The notes beneath the pieces are model-generated. The model had not been told where the DNA came from. It ran no database searches and saw only the letters and a list, made by a program, of their open reading frames with translations. A stretch of DNA of 64,000 nucleotides from Miltoncostaea oceani (GTDB lineage: Bacteria > Actinomycetota > Thermoleophilia > Miltoncostaeales > Miltoncostaeaceae): NCBI RefSeq assembly GCF_018141545.1, contig NZ_CP064357.1:1-64000 (forward strand), read 5' to 3'. This document shows, in pieces, positions 9,101 to 16,573 of this stretch. Within the stretch, counting starts at the first letter, position 1. Each line of letters starts with the position of its first letter. The position numbers and the translations under genes are program-made.

Positions 9101-11119
9101 CGGGTTCTCATGGAGCTCAGCGATGGTTCGGCGTGGGTCACCGTTCAGAATCGTGTCTCCCGCCACGCACTCCAATTGGAACACCCCGATGGCCTCACCG
9201 CGCGACAGCATCTCGTAGGTCGCGAGGTCGTCCAGGGGCAGGCCGTAGGCGTCGAGCTCGATGCCTTCGGTGTGTCCGACGATCTCGATCGCGCGCTGGA
9301 TGATGTCCAGGTTGCGCAGGCCGAGGAAGTCCATCTTGAGGGCGCCGACGGCCTCGGTGCTCTTCATGTCCCAGCTCGTGGTGATCGGTGCCTCGTCACC
9401 CTTGCGCTGGATCGGGAGAGCCCGCTCGAGCGGCTGATCCCAGATCACGACGCCGGCGGCGTGCACTCCCTCTGAGCGGATGAAGCCCTCCATCCAGCCG
9501 GCGAGGGTGATCACCTCCTTGGCCTCAGCGTCGTTGTCGAAGGCGCGCTGGAAGTCCGGCACGGCTCGATAGACCTCGCGCAGGCTCATGCCGATCGGCT
9601 TGTCGGGGACCATCTTGCAGAGACGGTCTGCCAGTGAGATCGGCTTGCCCAGCACGCGGGCGGCGTCGCGCAGTCCGGCCTTCGCCTGGATCATCCCATG
9701 GGTGATGATCTGAGCGACCGCGGTGTCACAGCCCGCCAGCCCGTTGTACTTGGCGCGGACGTATTCGATCATCTCCTCGCGCCGGACAATCGAGACGTCC
9801 CAGTCGACGTCCGGCATCGAGATCCGGTCCGGGTTCAGGAACCGCTCGAAGAGCAGGTCGTACTGGAGCGGGTCGAGGTGGGTGATCCGCAGGGCGTAGG
9901 CGACGATGGCGCCCGCGGCGGAGCCTCGGCCCGGGCCGGAGGGGATGCCACGCTCGATCGCCTCGCGGACGAAGTCCCAGACGATCAGGAAGTAGTCGTT
10001 GAAGCCCATGTTGTCGATGACCCCGAGCTCGAACTCGAGGCGCTCACGCTGGGCCTCGGTCTGCTCGGCCCGCGGCCCGTAGCGGTCCTCCATCCCCAGC
10101 TCGCAGAGGTGGCGCAGGTACTCCTTGGAGGTCGGGAAGCCCTCGGGGAGGGGGAAGCGCGGGAGCATCGACTGGCCGTAGGCGATCTGCGCGTCGCATC
10201 GCTCGGCGAGGACGAGGGTGTTGGCGAGAGCCTCGGGGAACTCGGGCAGCAGCTCGGCGACCTCCGACTCCGTGCGGAAGTGGTAGTTCTTCGGCAGCAG
10301 CGAGAAGCGCCGGTTCTCCATGTCCGGCGTTCCGTCCGGACGACGGGCCTGCTGCTGGCCGGTCCCGACGCAGAGCAGGGCGTCGTGGGGGACCGCGTCC
10401 TCGGCGCGCAGGTAGTGCACGTCGCCGGTTGCGAGCAGAGGCACGCCGAGATCGGCGCAGATGAGCGCGAGCTCGCGGTTGGCCTCGGTCTGGGTGAGCG
10501 TGAACTTGCCGAGCTTGTGAGCGAGCTCGGAGTCGGCGGGGATCTGCTCGGTGATCCCGACGTTCTGGATCTCGCCGTAGACGTTCTCGAGGCCGAAGAT
10601 CTCGGTCAGACGCTTGGTGTAGGCCCGCGCCGCCTCGAGGTCGCCGCGGAAGATGCTGCTCATCACCGGGGCGGCCATGCAGCCGGTGAGGGCGATCAGG
10701 CCTTCGGAGAACTCGCCGAGCAGCTCCCAGTCGGCCCGGGCCCGCTTGTTGAAGTAGCCCTCCAGGTAGGCGCGCGAGGTGAGCGCGTAGAGGTTCCTGA
10801 GGCCCTCGGAGGTCCGGGCGATCAGACCGAGGTGCCAGGTGTTCGTGTCGCGCTTCTTGATCGCCCGGTCATCGGTGAGGTACGCCTCGACGGAGAGGAT
10901 CGGCTTGATCCCCTCCTTGCGGCAGGCCTTCTCGAAGGCCGGCAGGCCGGAGATGGTCCCGTGGTCGGAGAGGCCGAGCGCGACGTGACCGCGCTCCTTG
11001 GCGAGGGCGACCAGCTGGGGGATCTTGCAGGCTCCGTCCAGGCTCGAGTACTCCGAGTGGACATGGAGGTGACAGAAGTTCTCCGGCGTGGGCGCCGGCG
11101 CCTCGGGCTCTGATGACAT
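6155..11119 (-). CDS. dnaE: DNA polymerase III alpha subunit with intein
   Basis: Replicative polymerase. 1654 residues including a 313-residue intein, so about 1341 after splicing. N-terminal PHP domain with apparently intact metal ligands (CHLHVHSEYS, LSDHGT, GDVHYL), which in mycobacterial DnaE1 gives 3'-5' exonuclease proofreading. Catalytic core: GPGRGSAAG, PDVDWD carrying two acidic residues, and KMDFLGL with the third. Tandem HhH, OB fold (GRTVTVVGSVTAQRV) and C-terminal domain follow. The HhH-to-OB segment (about 6830-7370) is roughly 100 residues longer than in E. coli, with an Ala/Lys-rich insert. The intein interrupts VFQLE/SGGM, the well-known DnaE insertion site. The intact active site argues for a functional enzyme. 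Confidence 0.96.
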   Translation of the reverse strand: MSSEPEAPAPTPENFCHLHVHSEYSSLDGACKIPQLVALAKERGHVALGLSDHGTISGLPAFEKACRKEGIKPILSVEAYLTDDRAIKKRDTNTWHLGLIARTSEGLRNLYALTSRAYLEGYFNKRARADWELLGEFSEGLIALTGCMAAPVMSSIFRGDLEAARAYTKRLTEIFGLENVYGEIQNVGITEQIPADSELAHKLGKFTLTQTEANRELALICADLGVPLLATGDVHYLRAEDAVPHDALLCVGTGQQQARRPDGTPDMENRRFSLLPKNYHFRTESEVAELLPEFPEALANTLVLAERCDAQIAYGQSMLPRFPLPEGFPTSKEYLRHLCELGMEDRYGPRAEQTEAQRERLEFELGVIDNMGFNDYFLIVWDFVREAIERGIPSGPGRGSAAGAIVAYALRITHLDPLQYDLLFERFLNPDRISMPDVDWDVSIVRREEMIEYVRAKYNGLAGCDTAVAQIITHGMIQAKAGLRDAARVLGKPISLADRLCKMVPDKPIGMSLREVYRAVPDFQRAFDNDAEAKEVITLAGWMEGFIRSEGVHAAGVVIWDQPLERALPIQRKGDEAPITTSWDMKSTEAVGALKMDFLGLRNLDIIQRAIEIVGHTEGIELDAYGLPLDDLATYEMLSRGEAIGVFQLECVAGDTILNGDPRRTIAELHENPPEAMLSVDLGEGARRRNRVLRVVATGEKRLYRMRTAGGYLLRATEDHRILTDRGWQRLGDLSPGDQVVVNRRDASRIGACTDCGKRVQSRGVRCRSCSNRHLGTGPHMARTRDPQAWSQTIRRGADNPWWGHEPVAACLEFPDLDHPVRSVWEADFARALIAAGVAYDYEPRTFRFADGSGYTPDFYLGEIGLWVEVKGKSGLCGRGKLKVEQFRREFPDQPLRVVSAHEIAEFELAHPDFAAWNCPKLPPHFEFEPIIEIVEDAIEPTFDVMMEGPLNNYVANGVVVHNSGGMREALRLIKPTVFDDIIALVALYRPGPMEYIPTYAARKHGQEEVTFLDPRLESIIGMTYGVAVYQEQLMLTARQLGGFTPGQADTLRKAIGKKDKDLMATLKPAFVAGCVANGVRKADAEQLWSDNEKAGDYSFNKAHAAAYGLLAYSTAYLKCNHPAAYMAALMSLNASTKDKVPFFITEARRMGLKVLPPDLNRSLRDFAVMEAEGADPAGDPVKRFEILFGLQAIKGVGDNVIRAIRTERETRGPYRSLPDLIRRLPDLNKTVLERLVLAGALDFTKHSRMAMAAAIEPTLDTQRKAAKAAEKAFLTAVTDAVAAGGSSSEPAAAPSLFDAPAGAGKPRKLSTEEKRGLEAIAKASYAANAVPSRSAASSLVAAALEKEALRKARLAARKEDAEDPDARAAEMVQESAPEREAVLAALVEPVRAACAAVLSRPPDDEDSIDDAMDDQLALVALTGPDWPSLERLSRERKVLGLYASGHPLDESRRQWRRYISHTIGSLNGSAIGRTVTVVGSVTAQRVLKKKTGETFGLEVEVEDLTGSRPVTFFSDSLDDMTKDLLVEGSLCVIKAKVVEDAFRNSRQEAEEDPEADVTEKAVKLNGITVYPWRPDQVKMDPIQPLEITLPADRRTTQVIARLQEILESHPGASPVSLIMDGRPSRLGARVEIGPSMLAEIRQLIGEQEVALQT
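8231..9169 (-). other. DnaE intein, class 1, with zinc finger and PD-(D/E)xK-like endonuclease
   Basis: Inserted between E650 and Ser of the host motif VFQLES; 313 residues. It starts with Cys1 (CVAGDT), has block B ATEDHRILTDRGW and ends FDVMMEGP...VVVHN before Ser+1, so all standard splicing residues are present. The central insert is not LAGLIDADG. It shows a Cys4 zinc module (CTDCGK, CRSCSN), a NUMOD3-like GADNPWWG and a nuclease-like core WEADFARAL...TPDFYLG...WVEVKGK, i.e. E, D, ExK as in PD-(D/E)xK or Vsr-type enzymes. It probably encodes an unusual homing endonuclease. Confidence 0.9.
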
Positions 11120-11172
11120 CGGATCGAGAGTGCCAGCGAACCCACAGGCCTCGCGCGCTTCGTGCGCTCACA

Positions 11173-11202
11173 CGGACTCACACACGCGGACTGGTGAGTC
11201 CG
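11173..11202. promoter_or_regulatory. Perfect 9-bp inverted repeat upstream of dnaE
   Basis: Arms CGGACTCAC (11173-11181) and GTGAGTCCG (11194-11202) with a 12-base spacer, 54 bases upstream of the dnaE ATG. Located in the 256-base gap 11120-11375, which otherwise shows no gene. It could be an operator or an RNA hairpin in the dnaE leader. Confidence 0.45.
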
Positions 11203-11375
11203 AACCTTCGTGGGGCGGCGCCCGGGTCAGGTCTCTTCGGTCAGGACCTCAGCGGCGCCTGCCAGGCGACTGAGCGTTCGGCAGAAGCCGCCGGGGCTGC
11301 GTTGTGCTGGTCGCTGCGGGTGACGGTGTCAGCGACAACTACCCCGAGGATCTACGACGGCGACGCCGTCGCGGC

Positions 11376-12323
11376 CTAGAGGAGCAGGCGCGCTAGGTAG
11401 ACCACCGCGGCAATCAGCGCCGTGGTGATGACCCCGATGATGAGTTGCTGAGCGAAGGTCTGGGTCATGATGAGACTCTTGGCCCGAGCGGTGTAGTGCC
11501 CCGCGAGTCGCCTCGGTTTCCCCGGGGCCAACAGAACGGCGATAGTCATCGCGAGCAGTGAGACAAGAGCCACGAGCCAGAAGGTTCTCTGGTTCCAGAA
11601 AACAGGTGGATCGGCTGGTATGACCCGAAGCCTGGCATAAACAACCGCGTCACGGTCGAAGCCGGCGGGGAAGATCCCGTTCATGTTCACGTCTCCGATG
11701 AGAGCGCCCCGGTCTTCGACGATCTCGGAGGTGAGTCCATAGGTCCCGCTCTGTCGCTCGAGATAGGCGCTGCCCGGAACGTACTCGACTCTGAAAGGAC
11801 GGTCAGCGACAAGGTCCAAGGTGTCCTCGACCACCGTCGGGACAGCGTTGTCAGCCTCGATGTATCCCCGGATCCGGAGACCCGATCTTGTGCCGGTCGG
11901 CACCGTGATCCGAACTCGGGTGCCGGTCGCGGTGGTTCTCTCTCCCCAGAACTCGTTCGCGTTGTTGTTGACGTAGAGACGGACGACTATTTCCGTGTGA
12001 TCCCTGACATCGAGTGGATCGGCGATGAACGCGGCGCCTTCCTCCGAAGCCGGGTGCCCATCCAGGAATGCTCGCTCATCCCCGTACGATGGAGTGTTGA
12101 TGAACGAGTTGAAGACAGGGCCGTCGAGCGGGCCACAGCGGCTGTTCGCGGCCGTGGGATCTCCTGGGTCAGAGCAGTTGCCCGTCCGTGGCGTCTTGTC
12201 GTAGTCATAGATGGGCCGTGGGGGATACCACCCCGCGGAAGCCTGAGTGGGAGCCCAGAGAAGGACGGCCGCGCAGGCCAGCAGCAGTACACGCTGGTGA
12301 GAAGCCAGGTTACGCAGGCCCAT
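11376..12323 (-). CDS. Secreted or membrane-anchored surface protein
   Basis: 315 residues. Signal peptide VLLLACAAVLLWAPTQASAG. The extracellular region has a beta-rich module with RLYVNNNANEFWG, TRVRITVPTG, GYIEADNAVPTVVEDT and FRVEYVPGSAYL; from memory this resembles repeated DUF11-like surface modules of actinobacteria and CPR bacteria. Two C-terminal hydrophobic segments (FWLVALVSLLAMTIAVLLAPG and LIIGVITTALIAAVVYLARLLL) anchor it. Codon bias is less GC-rich at third positions than in neighbours, so it may be a later arrival. Ligand and function unknown. Confidence 0.75.
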   Translation of the reverse strand: MGLRNLASHQRVLLLACAAVLLWAPTQASAGWYPPRPIYDYDKTPRTGNCSDPGDPTAANSRCGPLDGPVFNSFINTPSYGDERAFLDGHPASEEGAAFIADPLDVRDHTEIVVRLYVNNNANEFWGERTTATGTRVRITVPTGTRSGLRIRGYIEADNAVPTVVEDTLDLVADRPFRVEYVPGSAYLERQSGTYGLTSEIVEDRGALIGDVNMNGIFPAGFDRDAVVYARLRVIPADPPVFWNQRTFWLVALVSLLAMTIAVLLAPGKPRRLAGHYTARAKSLIMTQTFAQQLIIGVITTALIAAVVYLARLLL

Positions 12324-12334
12324 GGATCACAACG

Positions 12335-12598
12335 CTACCAAAGGGTCGAGAGGGCCCTCGGCTCACGCCAGCGGTTGTCGGAGCGATCCCAGGCGCAGAT
12401 CGCCAGGTGAGGGGAGTCCGCGCTCGCGACCCGGATCGATAGCGCCCCCGCCGTGCATGAGAGGCTGCGGCCGGTGCGTCTCGCCTTGCCCAGGCTGGGG
12501 CGCTGAACCTCCACCGGAGAGGGTGCCCCCGCGAAGATCGCGCGCACGATGAAGTCGCCTTGGGCGTCCGGGTTGAGGGGCACCCCCGGGGTGACCAC
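12335..12598 (-). CDS. Small hypothetical protein
   Basis: 87 residues from a GTG start at 12598, two bases after the stop of the upstream gene (12601), an operon-like spacing. Third codon positions are strongly GC-rich as in true genes here. It contains two Cys residues (LSCTAG, AICAWD) and a C-terminal WDRSDNRWREP segment. No family recognised. Gene status is supported by codon use and spacing only. Confidence 0.55.
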   Translation of the reverse strand: MVTPGVPLNPDAQGDFIVRAIFAGAPSPVEVQRPSLGKARRTGRSLSCTAGALSIRVASADSPHLAICAWDRSDNRWREPRALSTLW

Positions 12599-12600
12599 CC

Positions 12601-13098
12601 TCAGGTGATCTCCCGGACGGCGGCGATCATCGACCGCGTGCGGGTAATCCGACGCTTGATCGCGGCCAATCCCTCCTCGAGCGCGGCGAGCTGGTCCTCG
12701 CTGAACTCGCCGTCCTCAGGCAGGGAGGCCACCAGCTTGCTGAGGTCATCCGCGGCGGCCACGGTCGCGAGGGTCCGCTCGCGGGCGCGGGCCGAGCCGG
12801 CCTCGCGGGCCTGCTGGGCCGAGTCGGCGGCGATCGCGGCGGCGTCGCCGGGCCAGGTTCCCGTCACCCGGTAGGAGCGGTACATGCCCGCAGTCGGCTG
12901 CGCCAGCCAGCCGAGCTCTACCGCCCGCTCGACGGCCTTGATGAGGGTCCTGTTCCCTGGCTTCTGGCCGCGACGGGCGACCTGGATGGGGTAGAGCTGC
13001 TTGGCCACCCGGTGGAGCTCGATCAGCCCCGGAGGCTGGGACGAGAACACGGCCATCAGCTCCTGGAGGAGCTCGTCGGCTGCTGATGTCTTTGCCAT
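12601..13098 (-). CDS. Hypothetical protein with helical N-terminal domain
   Basis: 165 residues from the ATG at 13098; a GTG at 13107 is a slightly longer alternative and neither has a well-spaced RBS. The N-terminal 60 residues look like a winged helix (LLQELMAVFSSQPPGLIELHRVAKQLYP, then TLIKAVERAVELGWLAQP). The rest is Ala/Arg/Glu-rich helix, probably coiled coil, ending in KRRITRTRSMIAAVREIT. Possibly a DNA-binding regulator. Co-oriented and nearly contiguous with the small gene at 12335. Confidence 0.65.
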   Translation of the reverse strand: MAKTSAADELLQELMAVFSSQPPGLIELHRVAKQLYPIQVARRGQKPGNRTLIKAVERAVELGWLAQPTAGMYRSYRVTGTWPGDAAAIAADSAQQAREAGSARARERTLATVAAADDLSKLVASLPEDGEFSEDQLAALEEGLAAIKRRITRTRSMIAAVREIT

Positions 13099-13152
13099 CC
13101 CCTTCACCGTAGGACGCCGGGATGCCCCGGCATCATCCAGCGATGATTGGAC

Positions 13153-14070
13153 TCAGCCCCGCGCCGAGCGACGCAGTGACTCCCTGACACCGTGGCTCGA
13201 CGAGACGACACTCTGCCGGGCAGGCAGGCTCTGCCCGGTCTGCTCACTCCAGGCGCTGGCGGTGAGCTGCACGCCGCGCAGCCAGAACTCATGTCGCCCG
13301 TCCGGGTACCGGACCGCCGGTCCGTTTTCGCGGTGAAGGTCCTCCGCGTCCCAGTACCGTTCCTCACCCTCCGGTGTCGCGGTCCGCATGAGATCACCGC
13401 GCTCGTACCATTCGAGATGTCCATCGCTCGTGCGGAGGGCGGGCCCGCCGATACGGTGGAGGCGCCCCTTCAGGTACCACGAGTAGCCTCCGTCGATCCC
13501 GGTGATCGCCGGCCCATCGACGCGGTGGAGCTTCCCCTTCGAGAACCAGAACTCGGTCCCGTCGGACTTGATCTGTGCGGGCCCGTCCTCACGGTGGCAT
13601 TCGCCGTGAAGCCACCATTCCGGGGCGCCCCGGCCGCCGCTGACCGCCGGCCCGCCCGCACGATGCCGCTTGCCCCCGAGCCACCACTCCTGACGGCCGT
13701 CCATCATGACGATCGCCGGGCCGTCGGCGCGGTGGAGCAGGCCCTTCCTGATCCACCTCTCACTACCATCGGGCGCGGTGACGGCCGGGCCATCCGCGCG
13801 ATGGAGCACGCCCCGGCGCCACCAGGCGCGGGTTCCATCGGCCCATGCGACGGCGGGGCCGCTCATCCGATGCCGCTCGCCGAGCTCCCACCACTCCCGC
13901 CCACCGTCCAGATGCTCGATGGCCGGCCCGTCCACCCGGTGGTAGCCCCCCTCCGGCGTGGTCCAGACCCTCGCGCCATCGTGCCGGGTCACGGCCTGCG
14001 AGGTCACCTTCGAGGATCGCCGCAGTGTCGCCTCATCAGCTGCGGATCTCGTTCTTGCTCCTCGCGCCAT
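13153..14070 (-). CDS. DGPA-repeat (MORN-like) protein
   Basis: 305 residues from the ATG at 14070; longer reading would run into the upstream gene. Residues 44-269 are ten repeats of 23 residues with consensus HRxDGPAvxxxDGxxxWWxxGxL; copy 9 is degenerate. The Trp/Gly/Asp pattern is MORN-like and similar repeats occur in YwqK-family proteins annotated as antitoxins, so an immunity, antitoxin or surface-binding role is possible. No signal peptide, so probably cytoplasmic. The N-terminus is Arg/Thr-rich and the C-terminus Ser-rich. The family link is by pattern only. Confidence 0.75.
   Translation of the reverse strand: MARGARTRSAADEATLRRSSKVTSQAVTRHDGARVWTTPEGGYHRVDGPAIEHLDGGREWWELGERHRMSGPAVAWADGTRAWWRRGVLHRADGPAVTAPDGSERWIRKGLLHRADGPAIVMMDGRQEWWLGGKRHRAGGPAVSGGRGAPEWWLHGECHREDGPAQIKSDGTEFWFSKGKLHRVDGPAITGIDGGYSWYLKGRLHRIGGPALRTSDGHLEWYERGDLMRTATPEGEERYWDAEDLHRENGPAVRYPDGRHEFWLRGVQLTASAWSEQTGQSLPARQSVVSSSHGVRESLRRSARG
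13264..13941 (-). repeat. Ten tandem 69-bp coding repeats (HRxDGPA units)
   Basis: Each unit encodes 23 residues beginning HR[VAIE]DGPA and ending WWxxG. Unit boundaries are kept exactly except in copy 9, where HRxDGPA has decayed to MRTATPEG. The DNA copies are diverged, so the array is old rather than freshly expanded. Confidence 0.8.
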
Positions 14071-14113
14071 CGTGCTGTGACGATAGGCCCGGTCCGTCAG
14101 GCCGCCGGGTTCC

Positions 14114-14623
14114 TCAGCGTCGCTTGCGCGCGGCCCGGGCCTTCTCCTTGGCCTTGCGCTGGGCAGGGGTGAGGGTCCGGGTTGCGCTGACGGCGCCACC
14201 GTCGACCACCCTGGCCGCGGCACGCTTCTCGCTGCGACCGAGGCCGAGAGCCTCGACGTCAACCTCCCCCAGGGCGTCGACGACGTCCACGTCGTCCATC
14301 ATCCGGCGCACCTGAGCCCGCTGGGCCGGGGGCAGACGGTTGATCGTCGCACGCATCTTCTCGGCCTCTTCGCCACCCTGCTGGTCGAGGGAGATCTCCA
14401 TGTCCGAGCGCCGCATCCCGAATTCGTCGGTGTCGGTCCCGGCCTTCTGGGCCTGACGCCGCTGCATCTTCATCGCGAGGCGTGTGATGGCGGCGAGCAT
14501 CCGCCGGCCGAGAGGGTGCTTGAGCAGGAGCGGGGTCGAGAAGCGGATCGCCAGGACGGTGAGCGCCGTCACGACGATCAGCACGACCAGGATGGTGAGC
14601 GGGATCAGGATGTAAGCGGGCAC
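14114..14623 (-). CDS. Single-pass membrane protein of unknown function
   Basis: 169 residues, GTG start at 14623 preceded by AGGAG at good spacing. One N-terminal transmembrane segment (ILIPLTILVVLIVVTALTVLAI) is followed by a basic cytoplasmic region and a helix (LPPAQRAQVRRMMDDVDVVDALGEVDVEAL). The C-terminus is very basic (RKAKEKARAARKRR). It lies between the DGPA-repeat gene and the gene at 14706 on the same strand. No family recognised. Confidence 0.7.
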   Translation of the reverse strand: MPAYILIPLTILVVLIVVTALTVLAIRFSTPLLLKHPLGRRMLAAITRLAMKMQRRQAQKAGTDTDEFGMRRSDMEISLDQQGGEEAEKMRATINRLPPAQRAQVRRMMDDVDVVDALGEVDVEALGLGRSEKRAAARVVDGGAVSATRTLTPAQRKAKEKARAARKRR

Positions 14624-14705
14624 GGGTCTCCTCTTGGTTCAGCCGGTGTCAGTCCGTGACAGTGGCGAAGGCCCAACCGCCGATGCTGCCATCTCGCCTT
14701 CCGTC

Positions 14706-15596
14706 TCAGAGAGCGTCGCGGCGGCGCCCGTCGCGGACGATCGCCCGGATGACCGTCGCCCCCGGGCGATCGAGCCCGAAGTGGATGCCCTGTCCGTCCA
14801 CACCCCGACCGAGGGGATGTTCCATCGGTGCGTCCTCGCGCTCACCCATCAGCTGCGACCAGCCGAGGAGGATGTCGCGCTCGATAGCGGAGAGGCCAGA
14901 GGGCGTCGACCCGAGACGCTCGCAGAGATCGCCCTCGCTCAGCCACTGGCCGGGGGCGTGGGCGAGGGCGCTCATCAGCGCCCGGGCTGGCTCGTCGAGG
15001 TGCCGCCAGAGGTCCGCGACAGGGTCATCCAGAGATCCGGCCCGCAAAGCCTCCTGCGTCAGGACGTCGAGGACCTTCTGCCGCGAGCTGTCAGGCAGAT
15101 CACGCAGGGTGTCGATAAGGACGGCCTCCTCGGGATCGAGGGCGTCCTCGACGGCGGGGGCGCCGATCCCAGCCTGCGAGTCGAGCGGCGCGCGCTGGAG
15201 GTGATCGAGCAGATCGCTGATCAGGAGCTCGAGCTCCTCCTCACTGAGATCCTCCGCTGACTGGCACCGGGATCCGAGGACGACACAGACCGCGCAGGCT
15301 CCGGAGTCGTTGAGGTCCCCCTGGACCTGGGAGACGGCGTGGCGAAGGACCTCCCGGGAGGCGCCGGCGAACAGGCAGGACAGAAGCTCCTCATCGAGGG
15401 ATGTCCACTCGGCGATCCGGCCACGTTCGTCGGCGCTCAGAGCGACGGGTTCGCCCCCGAGGAGGGCCTCGGCACGCTCGGAGCCGATCAGTCCCCTCAG
15501 CCAGCTTGCAGCGGCGGGCATCTCACCGCGGGTGCGGTCGGCGATGCGCCGGTTCAGGGTGCCGGCCAGGCGTGAAGCGAGCTCCGGGGACAGCAT
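14706..15596 (-). CDS. Hypothetical protein
   Basis: 296 residues, acidic and largely helical, no signal peptide or membrane segment. It contains CAVCVVLGSRC, a Cys-rich patch near residue 100, and a C-terminal segment VRAIVRDGRRRDAL. A winged-helix-like stretch (ALAHAPGQWLSEGDLCERLGSTPSGLSAIERDIL) suggests possible DNA binding. Divergent from tadB with about 105 bases between. Function unknown. Confidence 0.65.
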   Translation of the reverse strand: MLSPELASRLAGTLNRRIADRTRGEMPAAASWLRGLIGSERAEALLGGEPVALSADERGRIAEWTSLDEELLSCLFAGASREVLRHAVSQVQGDLNDSGACAVCVVLGSRCQSAEDLSEEELELLISDLLDHLQRAPLDSQAGIGAPAVEDALDPEEAVLIDTLRDLPDSSRQKVLDVLTQEALRAGSLDDPVADLWRHLDEPARALMSALAHAPGQWLSEGDLCERLGSTPSGLSAIERDILLGWSQLMGEREDAPMEHPLGRGVDGQGIHFGLDRPGATVIRAIVRDGRRRDAL

Positions 15597-15703
15597 CGAC
15601 GACGACGATAGGTCCGGCCCTGTACGCGCAGGCGCTTTTTCACCCAGCCCGCCGAGCGGAGAAACTCTCGGCGCGGCGGCACGCGCGGCACGATGAAGGC
15701 CGG

Positions 15704-16573
15704 ATGTCAGAACTCGTTCTGCCCATCGGTGTCTTCCTCATCAGCGGCCTGCTGCTGATGCTCGGTCTGCTCCGCAACCCCGCCGGCGATCCCTTCGAGA
15801 TGAAGGAGCGCCGCTCCAGTACCTCGCGCCAGCTCGAGAGGCGCCTGCGCCGGGCGGGACTGCTCGGCACGACCCCCGGCTTCGCCCTGGTTCTCGCAGG
15901 TGGGACGACCGCGATGATCTGGCTCGTCGCCACCCTGCTGACCGCCAGTCCTTACCCGGGCCTGGCGGCGGTCGTCATCGTTCCACTCGGCGGATGGTTC
16001 TTCCTCACCTTCCGAGAGCGCGGCTACGTCAAGCGGGCCTCATCGGAGCTCGTGCCCTTCCTGCGCAAGATCGAGTCGCAGATCCGCGCCGGTCGGCTGC
16101 CCCAGGCCGCCTATGCCCAGGCCGTGTCCGAGTCGGTCCACCTGCGGCCGGCGCTCGAGCAGTCGCTTGCTGAGCTCCGCCTCAGCCGCCCCTTCATCGA
16201 GGTCCTGCGCGAGTCAATGGCGCGGCTGCCGCTGCGCAGCTGGGAGCAGTTCGTGCGCCAGCTGGAGATCCACTCGGAGACCGGCGGGGATCTGGCGGAG
16301 ATCATCAGCGACGCGGTCAAGCAGATCGACCAGCTGATCCGTCTGCAGGCCCGCATGCGCGCCGAGTACGCGACCTTCGCCAAGCAGCAGATGGTCCTGG
16401 TCGCGGTGGCGATCGCCGTCTTCCCCGGCCTTCATCTGATGGGTCTGCTCGGTGAGCTCACCGGGACGCTCACCGGCTGGGGAGCGATCGGGGTCGCGCT
16501 GCTGATGATGGGCGCCGGAATCTTCTACGGGCAGCGTTCACTGCGCGACATCGAGAGGCGGCTCGAGTTCTGA
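15704..16573 (+). CDS. tadB: Tad pilus inner-membrane protein TadB-like (GspF family)
   Basis: 289 residues from the ATG at 15704 (upstream GAAGG as RBS). Platform protein that pairs with TadC to couple CpaF motion to pilus assembly. Membrane segments at the N-terminus (PIGVFLISGLLLMLGLL), in the middle (two segments near TTAMIWLVATLL and AAVVIVPLGGWFFL) and C-terminus (LVAVAIAVFPGLHLMGLL, WGAIGVALLMMGAGIFYG). The cytoplasmic GspF/T2SSF domain has LVPFLRKIESQIRAGRLPQAAY and HSETGGDLAEIISDAVKQI. The stop overlaps the tadC start (TGATG). Confidence 0.9.
   Translation: MSELVLPIGVFLISGLLLMLGLLRNPAGDPFEMKERRSSTSRQLERRLRRAGLLGTTPGFALVLAGGTTAMIWLVATLLTASPYPGLAAVVIVPLGGWFFLTFRERGYVKRASSELVPFLRKIESQIRAGRLPQAAYAQAVSESVHLRPALEQSLAELRLSRPFIEVLRESMARLPLRSWEQFVRQLEIHSETGGDLAEIISDAVKQIDQLIRLQARMRAEYATFAKQQMVLVAVAIAVFPGLHLMGLLGELTGTLTGWGAIGVALLMMGAGIFYGQRSLRDIERRLEF

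Noticed and set aside
7379-11113. Long plus-strand open frames opposite dnaE
   Set aside because: Mirror of dnaE codon bias; low-complexity translation without motifs.
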